A stretch of 11,496 nt of DNA from Lentisphaeria bacterium UBA1724 (GTDB lineage Bacteria; Verrucomicrobiota; Lentisphaeria; Oligosphaerales; Oligosphaeraceae), in contig DCIO01000010.1 of assembly GCA_002315885.1 (NCBI GenBank), positions 1-11,496 on the forward strand, given 5' to 3'. The position numbers and the translations under genes are program-made. Shown here one piece after another: positions 7,260 to 11,496 of the stretch. Below the pieces are notes generated by a model, which was not told the origin of the DNA, made no database searches, and worked only from the letters and a program-made list of their open reading frames with translations. Position 1 is the stretch's first letter. Each line of letters begins with the position of its first letter.

Positions 7260-8213
7260 ATGACTGCCAACGACAGGACTCTCTTTTATACCGCGTTGCT
7301 TTCCTTGCTGGAGGTAGGCTTTACGCCAGTGCGTGCCTTGCGTGGAGTGATGCCCCAGGCATTCCGACGGGTCGCGGCCGCGATGGCGGATGACATTGAA
7401 CGGGGGGCGACTCTGACGGATGCCATGCGTCGTCAGCGTTGCTTTTCCCACATGGAGCTGGCGTTGATTCACGCAGGGGAATTGGCGGGGAATCTCCCCG
7501 AGTCCTGTCGTCAGTTGGTAGAGTATTTTGACGAGCAGAAGGCCTTGCGCGCAAAAATGATCAGCGGCTTCATGTATCCGCTTTTCCTGTATCATTTTGC
7601 AGGGTTGGTTTTTACGTTGTTACGATATGTGGGGAAGGCGGATGATTGCCTGCAGTTCCTGATACTCTGGTCGATTGCACCCTGGGCGGCGCTTTTGCTT
7701 TGGAAACTGCTGGCACCCGTTCGGCATAGCATGTTGGTCTCTGGCGTAGTCAATCTCCTGCCCTTCTTCGGGGGATTGCAATTCCAGCGGGAATGCGCGA
7801 GATTCCTGCTGTGTTTTGGACGATGCCAGGATGCGGGAATGGGCATGGAGGCATCCATTGACACCTCGGCTGGATGCTGCCATAGCACGCTCTATCAATA
7901 CGATTTTCGGAAGATTGCGCGAAAGCAGTCGGAATGCCGTCAGCCCTTTTCAGCGTGTGCCATAGGCGCTTTGCCCAGAGAGATGCCGGATGAGGTCTTG
8001 ACATTATTGCAGACGGGAGAAATCAGCGGTCAGTTGCCGATGTATGCCGAACGTTCGGCGAAGTTGCTGTCGGGTCGTGCATCAACGAAGTTGCTCCTGC
8101 TGGCCAAGGCACTGCCGGTGGTATTCTATATCTTCGTGGCCATCCAGATTGCCATGCGTGTCATTGGTTTCTACGCGGGATATATCAATTCGGTCAATTC
8201 GTTGATGGAATAA
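7260..8213 (+). CDS. GspF/PilC-like type II secretion/type IV pilus inner-membrane platform protein, short form
   Basis: This polytopic inner-membrane protein is of the T2SF family; relatives form the platform linking the assembly ATPase to pseudopilin polymerisation. Both T2SF repeats are recognisable. Repeat 1 (about residues 5-105) has GELAGNL at 73-79, and repeat 2 (about 175-275) has GEISGQL at 253-259, the GExSGxL signature. Hydrophobic segments lie at about 104-125, 131-152 and 280-307. At 317 aa it lacks the 60-90 aa cytoplasmic start of typical 400-aa GspF/PilC proteins; translation opens directly into repeat 1 (MTANDRTLFYTALLSLLEVG). No Shine-Dalgarno precedes the ATG, which is 6 bp after cysK, so translational coupling is likely. 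No GspE-like ATPase or GspD is in view. A pseudopilin gene faces it tail to tail. The family is clear; the exact system is unknown. Confidence 0.85.
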   Translation: MTANDRTLFYTALLSLLEVGFTPVRALRGVMPQAFRRVAAAMADDIERGATLTDAMRRQRCFSHMELALIHAGELAGNLPESCRQLVEYFDEQKALRAKMISGFMYPLFLYHFAGLVFTLLRYVGKADDCLQFLILWSIAPWAALLLWKLLAPVRHSMLVSGVVNLLPFFGGLQFQRECARFLLCFGRCQDAGMGMEASIDTSAGCCHSTLYQYDFRKIARKQSECRQPFSACAIGALPREMPDEVLTLLQTGEISGQLPMYAERSAKLLSGRASTKLLLLAKALPVVFYIFVAIQIAMRVIGFYAGYINSVNSLME

Positions 8214-8240
8214 ACTGGGTAGGATTCTAGTTCTTTGTAG

Positions 8241-8267
8241 CTAGACTCTTATGGTCTGGAGTCTTAG
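8241..8267. terminator. Hairpin between convergent gspF-like and pseudopilin genes
   Basis: CTAGACTC (8241-8248) pairs with GAGTCTTAG (8259-8267) with one bulged T around a 10-base loop. It sits in the 69 bp between two convergent stop codons, where a bidirectional terminator would be expected. No T-tract follows on either strand, and a G7 run lies at 8273-8279, so intrinsic termination is uncertain. Two further CTAG sites (8227 and 8241) recall the array at the window start. Confidence 0.35.
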
Positions 8268-8282
8268 GCCCTGGGGGGGCAA

Positions 8283-9080
8283 TTAGAATTCGTATATCTG
8301 GGATTCGCCGGACTGGTCAATAATCTTAATTGAGGCCGGATCTCGGGAATACATGGCGTCGGTGCCCGTGCTGAAAGTCTTCAGCAGTGTCTGCAGATCC
8401 GTGGGGAGCATCTGTTCCGTATGTCCATCGATGAAGGCGATATTGAGATGCTTTCCGTGGCGCTGGATGGGATGTACGATGGAGCTGTTCATATACAGGC
8501 AGAAATATTGGTCGCCTTTAACCGTGGATAATGCGGGCGCATCCACATCCGACGCGCTGTCGCTTAGCAAGAATGCGGAGGAGGTATTTGCCATATTGAG
8601 GGTCAGATAGCCACGGACGTGTGGCGCGGTTCCCACATAATGTCCCAGGAAGATATGCTTCTTCGCATACATTCCCTGGCTGTAATCCGCGTAATTCGGC
8701 ACATACATTCCAAAAACACGCACGCGATATCCGCGGGCTTCCCGCAAGGGCTGCTTGTAACCCGCGCATTGGTAGACGGGGGAATCCTCGGGGCCATATC
8801 CGCCCTCGGCCAGCACATCCGCCCAGCTACTAATTTTGTCGCACCCTGCGGAGTCCGCGCCACCCTGGCGTTCTCGGTCGTAGTAGGCTACCACATGACC
8901 GCCGTAATCCTCGGAATAAAGCAGGTGGAACAACGCGCAGTTGTGCATGTTGTTGATGCAGGCAATCTGCCGCGCCTTTCGGCGTGCGCCACTCAATGCA
9001 GGCAAAAGCATGGCCGCAAGAATTGCAATAATCCCGATGACGACCAGCAGCTCAATTAATGTGAAGTGATGTTTTGACAC
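8283..9080 (-). CDS. Type IV pseudopilin with H-X9-DG C-terminal motif
   Basis: This is a pseudopilin-like surface protein, 265 aa from the proposed GTG start. Residues 1-5 (MSKHH) are a short basic leader. FTLIELLVVIGIIAILAA from residue 6 is the class III signal and membrane/polymerisation helix, with the conserved Glu at mature position +5 (residue 10). The residue before Phe is His rather than the usual Gly. The C-terminal part is a soluble beta-rich domain, with HGKHLNIAFIDG matching the H-X9-DG processing-associated signature (His208, Asp218-Gly219). The open frame extends upstream to an ATG at 9119, but that ATG lies inside a TATAAT -10 box and would precede the transcription start. 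The GTG has TAGGAT upstream and gives the canonical short leader, so it is preferred. Proteins of this type are highly multiplied in Lentisphaerota; individual roles are mostly unknown. Confidence 0.88.
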   Translation of the reverse strand: MSKHHFTLIELLVVIGIIAILAAMLLPALSGARRKARQIACINNMHNCALFHLLYSEDYGGHVVAYYDRERQGGADSAGCDKISSWADVLAEGGYGPEDSPVYQCAGYKQPLREARGYRVRVFGMYVPNYADYSQGMYAKKHIFLGHYVGTAPHVRGYLTLNMANTSSAFLLSDSASDVDAPALSTVKGDQYFCLYMNSSIVHPIQRHGKHLNIAFIDGHTEQMLPTDLQTLLKTFSTGTDAMYSRDPASIKIIDQSGESQIYEF

Positions 9081-9091
9081 AACTGACGGAT

Positions 9092-9097
9092 ATCCTA
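9092..9097 (-). promoter_or_regulatory. Ribosome-binding site supporting the GTG start of the pseudopilin
   Basis: On the minus strand TAGGAT lies 11 bases before the GTG at 9080-9078. It resembles the TAGGAG sites that precede the aminotransferase, oxidoreductase and cysteine synthase starts. The spacing is slightly long. The upstream ATG at 9119 has no such site. Confidence 0.5.
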
Positions 9098-9117
9098 ATT
9101 GGGGTCGCTTTTTATAC

Positions 9118-9145
9118 ATTATAGAGTAGTTTGGAAGAAAATCAA
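9118..9145 (-). promoter_or_regulatory. Sigma-70-type promoter of the pseudopilin gene
   Basis: Read on the minus strand, TTGATT (9145-9140) and a perfect TATAAT (9123-9118) are separated by 16 bases. Transcription should start near 9111, giving a leader of about 30 bases before the GTG at 9080. The last bases of the -10 box overlap the upstream in-frame ATG (9119-9117), which rules that ATG out as start for a transcript from this promoter. The box lies in the short region shared with the divergent glycyl radical enzyme gene. Confidence 0.7.
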
Positions 9146-9190
9146 GTCATCTTCCACACATTCTCGCAGATTCTTATTACATTTTCTCCC

Positions 9191-11371
9191 ATGACCAGAA
9201 ATAAATACCCATTTGAGGCGGATCCTTTCGGGCGCGCATTCATGGAGCATCTCGATGCCTCCATGGCGGAACGCATCGCATACGGCTTGAAAGAATCCGC
9301 AAAATACCGCCCCGTTGATTTTCCGGAGAGCTTCATGCTCCCCACTATCGGCGCGATGCCTGTCAATGGCGCCTCATACTATCTCTCGAATAGCGGAATC
9401 GTTTACGCACCAAATGAATACGACAGACTGATTGCGGAAAATCCCCAACACCGGGATGCCCTGACGGGGCTCTGTGAGGACATCCGTCAGGTGACCACCT
9501 GGTTCCGTGTCTGCCAGAACCTCACTCCCGCAGAACGACGGCTCATCGATACCCACGCATGTTGGGGCGGCACCTGGATTGGACACGGTAATCCGGACTA
9601 CCATCGGCTCCTCCATCTCGGCACCAGTGGCATTCGTCAACTCATCCAGGATTGCCAGATGCGTCATCCCGATGCGCAGGCATTCTACCATGCGTCTCTA
9701 TTGGCATTAGACGCGCTGGATATCGTGGGAGACCGCATTGCTGAATGCGCCGCTCAGAATGCAGCCAATGAGTCCAATACCTCCAAGAAACAGGAGTGGC
9801 TGCGCATTGCGGAGACCTTCCGACGGATTCCGCGTGAGCCCGCCTACGACATCTACTCCGCGGTGATGTTCTTCTGGCTTTTCTTCACCTTCGATGGCAT
9901 TGACTCCCCAGGACGGTTGGACCAGGCCATGGCGGATTTCTACGAAAAATCCACCGAAGAAGACAACTACCAGATGGTCACGCGGATGCTGGAAGGGCTC
10001 CACTACGTCCGGGGCTGGAATCTCTGCATTTCGGGTTCGGATGCCCAGGGCAATGACGAGACCAACGGCCTCTCCTATCTGATTTTGAGACGGGTGAAGG
10101 AGATGGGTTACCAGACACCGAACCTGACCATGCGAGTCCATTCCAAGACTCCACAGGCGCTTTGGGACGAAGCCACGGAATGCCTGGCAACCGGAAACGG
10201 TCTTCCTGCCATCTACAACGACGACGTGGTCTGTTCCGCCCTGGAGAAAATCGGAATTTCGGTTGGTGACGCCCACGAATACTGCATGAATGGCTGCAAC
10301 CAGATTGACATCATGGGCAAGTCCCACATGGGGTTGGAGGATGGCGAGGTCAATCTGGCAAAGGCGCTCTCGCTGGCACTGCATGGGGGACGGGACCTGG
10401 CGCAGACGCCTCTCGAGCAACTGGTCCCTCCCGTGGGAAATCCCTGCGACGCGAGGAGTTTCCCGGAATTCCTGGCATTCTATTACAGGATGCTGGATTA
10501 TCTGACGGATGCTGCCACCACCATGGCAAATCGCGGACAGCAGATGTTCGCCCAATTCGCCCCCAATCCCTTGCGCTCATGTGTCATCCAAGGATGCTTG
10601 GAACAGGGACGGGACTACAAGAATGGCGGTCCACTCTACGGACACGGACAGATCCTGGCGGAAGGCATTGCGGATACCGCGGATTCCCTGTGGGCAATCA
10701 AGACGCTGGTCTTCGATACGAAAAAGTATACCATGTCGCAACTAGTGGAGGCCTTGGAAGACAATTTCAAAGGCCACGAAGAACTCTGGAACGACTTCCG
10801 GAATTGCCAGAAATTCGGCAACGACATCCCGGCATTGGATGAACTCTGCGCGGATGTGGTGGACCACTTCTTCCAGCACCTAAAGGGGATACCGACTTTC
10901 CGCGGAGGCGTATTCACTGGTGGGTGCAGTCCATTCAACCGGGTTGCGGTTAATGGACAGGATACCCACGCGCTCCCCAATGGCAAGCGCAGTCGCGAGG
11001 CGAATTTTGCGGACAGCGTGGCGGCTGTGCCAGGTTGCGATACCCACGGCCCCACCGCCGCATTGAAATCCATGATGCACTACCGGCAGAGGGAGGCCTG
11101 TTCCGGCTTCGTGACGCAGTTGAAATTCCACAAGGGGCTTTTCAATACTTCCGAGGGGAAAGCCGCATTCCAGGTACTGGCAAAGACATATTTTCAACAC
11201 GGGGGACAGCAACTCTCCATCAATGTGCTGGACCGAGAGACATTATTGGAAGCCCAGAAACACCCCGAGTCGTTCCCAAATCTGATTGTGCGCGTTGGCG
11301 GTTATAGCGAATATTTCCTCAACCTCACCCCGGAAGTGCGGCAAAACGTCATCGACCGCACGGAATTCTGA
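9191..11371 (+). CDS. Glycyl radical enzyme, PFL-like family, unassigned substrate
   Basis: This is an oxygen-sensitive radical enzyme of 726 aa with a PFL-like domain and a C-terminal glycine radical domain. The radical loop RVGGYSEYF puts the radical on Gly704. The finger loop DAHEYCMNGCNQ puts the thiyl cysteine at Cys369. Family segments PAIYNDDV before the finger loop, GEVNLAKALSLAL after it, YGHGQ, TADSLWAIKTLVF and a C-terminal RTEF are all in order, so the protein looks intact. Dehydratase/lyase members (CutC, glycerol dehydratase, HPAD, HypD, IslA) have Cys-x-Glu, with Glu as catalytic base; here position 371 is Gln. It is therefore not confidently any of these. The length is somewhat below the usual 780-900 aa, mostly at the N-terminus. 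The open frame reaches back to a TTG at 9131, but the ATG at 9191 gives a normal family start (TRNKYPFEADPFGRAF); neither has a clear Shine-Dalgarno. No radical SAM activase is in view. Confidence 0.92.
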   Translation: MTRNKYPFEADPFGRAFMEHLDASMAERIAYGLKESAKYRPVDFPESFMLPTIGAMPVNGASYYLSNSGIVYAPNEYDRLIAENPQHRDALTGLCEDIRQVTTWFRVCQNLTPAERRLIDTHACWGGTWIGHGNPDYHRLLHLGTSGIRQLIQDCQMRHPDAQAFYHASLLALDALDIVGDRIAECAAQNAANESNTSKKQEWLRIAETFRRIPREPAYDIYSAVMFFWLFFTFDGIDSPGRLDQAMADFYEKSTEEDNYQMVTRMLEGLHYVRGWNLCISGSDAQGNDETNGLSYLILRRVKEMGYQTPNLTMRVHSKTPQALWDEATECLATGNGLPAIYNDDVVCSALEKIGISVGDAHEYCMNGCNQIDIMGKSHMGLEDGEVNLAKALSLALHGGRDLAQTPLEQLVPPVGNPCDARSFPEFLAFYYRMLDYLTDAATTMANRGQQMFAQFAPNPLRSCVIQGCLEQGRDYKNGGPLYGHGQILAEGIADTADSLWAIKTLVFDTKKYTMSQLVEALEDNFKGHEELWNDFRNCQKFGNDIPALDELCADVVDHFFQHLKGIPTFRGGVFTGGCSPFNRVAVNGQDTHALPNGKRSREANFADSVAAVPGCDTHGPTAALKSMMHYRQREACSGFVTQLKFHKGLFNTSEGKAAFQVLAKTYFQHGGQQLSINVLDRETLLEAQKHPESFPNLIVRVGGYSEYFLNLTPEVRQNVIDRTEF

Positions 11372-11376
11372 TGATT

Positions 11377-11397
11377 CGGGGCAACGGAATTGCCCCG
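11377..11397 (+). terminator. Perfect 8-bp hairpin after the glycyl radical enzyme gene
   Basis: CGGGGCAA (11377-11384) and TTGCCCCG (11390-11397) form a perfect 8-bp stem with the 5-base loop CGGAA, starting five bases after the TGA. No T-run follows directly, so it may protect the mRNA 3' end or pause polymerase rather than terminate alone. A second hairpin with a T-rich tail follows at 11414. Confidence 0.6.
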
Positions 11398-11413
11398 CAC
11401 AGGACAGCTCTTC

Positions 11414-11439
11414 TAGGTCCGATTGGTCCTATTTTCTTT
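11414..11439 (+). terminator. Probable intrinsic terminator with T-rich tail
   Basis: TAGGTCC (11414-11420) pairs with GGTCCTA (11425-11431), with one T-T mismatch, around the loop GATT, and is followed by TTTTCTTT (11432-11439). With the stem at 11377-11397 this gives two successive hairpins before the repeat units begin. The mismatch lowers certainty. Confidence 0.45.
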
Positions 11440-11496
11440 CGACGGCGGGGACGCCGTCGGTACACTCCTTTCGCCGGCGGGGACGCCGTCGGTACA
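11437..11496. repeat. 32-bp tandem repeat with GNRA-capped hairpins, running off the window
   Basis: Two units, TTTC plus 24 bases, start at 11437 and 11469 and differ at one base (A at 11442, C at 11474). Unit 1 holds a perfect 8-bp stem, CGACGGCG (11440-11447) with CGCCGTCG (11452-11459), closed by the tetraloop GGGA, a GNRA type. Unit 2 has one mismatch in that stem. Both units continue into GTACA; an ACTCC linker separates them. The 32-bp period is too short for a CRISPR array, and the form is that of REP-like palindromic units. The number of units beyond the window is unknown. Confidence 0.85.

Noticed and set aside
9074..9079. A perfect TTGACA on the plus strand as -35 box for the glycyl radical enzyme gene
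   Set aside because: No -10 hexamer lies 16-18 bases downstream (AATTGG at 9097-9102), and the site is in the pseudopilin leader codons.
9131..9190. Extension of the glycyl radical enzyme to a TTG start at 9131
   Set aside because: The extra 20 residues do not look like the family N-terminus, have no ribosome-binding site, and cover the divergent promoter region. The ATG at 9191 opens a normal family start.
11441..11496. Start of a CRISPR array
   Set aside because: The period is only 32 bp, with an 8-9 bp inter-unit stretch that is itself largely repeated, so there is no room for a spacer.

Overview
This window looks like an anaerobic member of the Lentisphaerota (Victivallales-like), or a close PVC-group relative. 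The best evidence is a type IV pseudopilin of the style very common in that phylum: a very short basic leader with His rather than Gly before FTLIELLVV, and a C-terminal H-X9-DG signature. A glycyl radical enzyme (an oxygen-sensitive class), a large secreted GH42-like glycosidase and a Gfo/Idh/MocA oxidoreductase also fit a gut-type carbohydrate degrader. The placement is inference from protein style, not from a marker gene.

Layout: 1-60 is an array of self-complementary CTAG-rich units. 143-1309 (PLP aminotransferase) and 1357-2823 (Gfo/Idh/MocA oxidoreductase) lie 47 bp apart on the plus strand and probably share a transcript. The 255 bp that follow hold heptamer repeats, a G/C-rich hairpin repeat and a good intrinsic terminator, and then an extended -10 promoter candidate for the exported glycosidase at 3079-6207. 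After that gene comes a second heptamer array and an exact copy of the 34-bp hairpin repeat. Next are cysteine synthase (6333-7253) and, only 6 bp later, a short GspF/PilC-like inner-membrane protein (7260-8213). A pseudopilin on the minus strand (8283-9080) faces gspF tail to tail. Its start is revised here from a promoter that overlaps the upstream ATG. Divergent from it is a glycyl radical enzyme (9191-11371), followed by two hairpins and two 32-bp tandem units with GNRA-capped stems that run off the window end.

Functionally the window is a patchwork rather than one pathway. The oxidoreductase and exported glycosidase suggest sugar breakdown. The aminotransferase and cysteine synthase are amino-acid metabolism. 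GspF and the pseudopilin belong to type II secretion/type IV pilus-like machinery, which in these bacteria may assemble many alternative pseudopilins. The most unusual enzyme is the glycyl radical protein: it has the catalytic Cys and the glycyl loop, but Gln where dehydratase/lyase members carry the catalytic Glu two residues after the Cys, so its substrate cannot be assigned. No radical SAM activase is in view. No tRNA, rRNA, CRISPR array, transposase or phage gene was seen.
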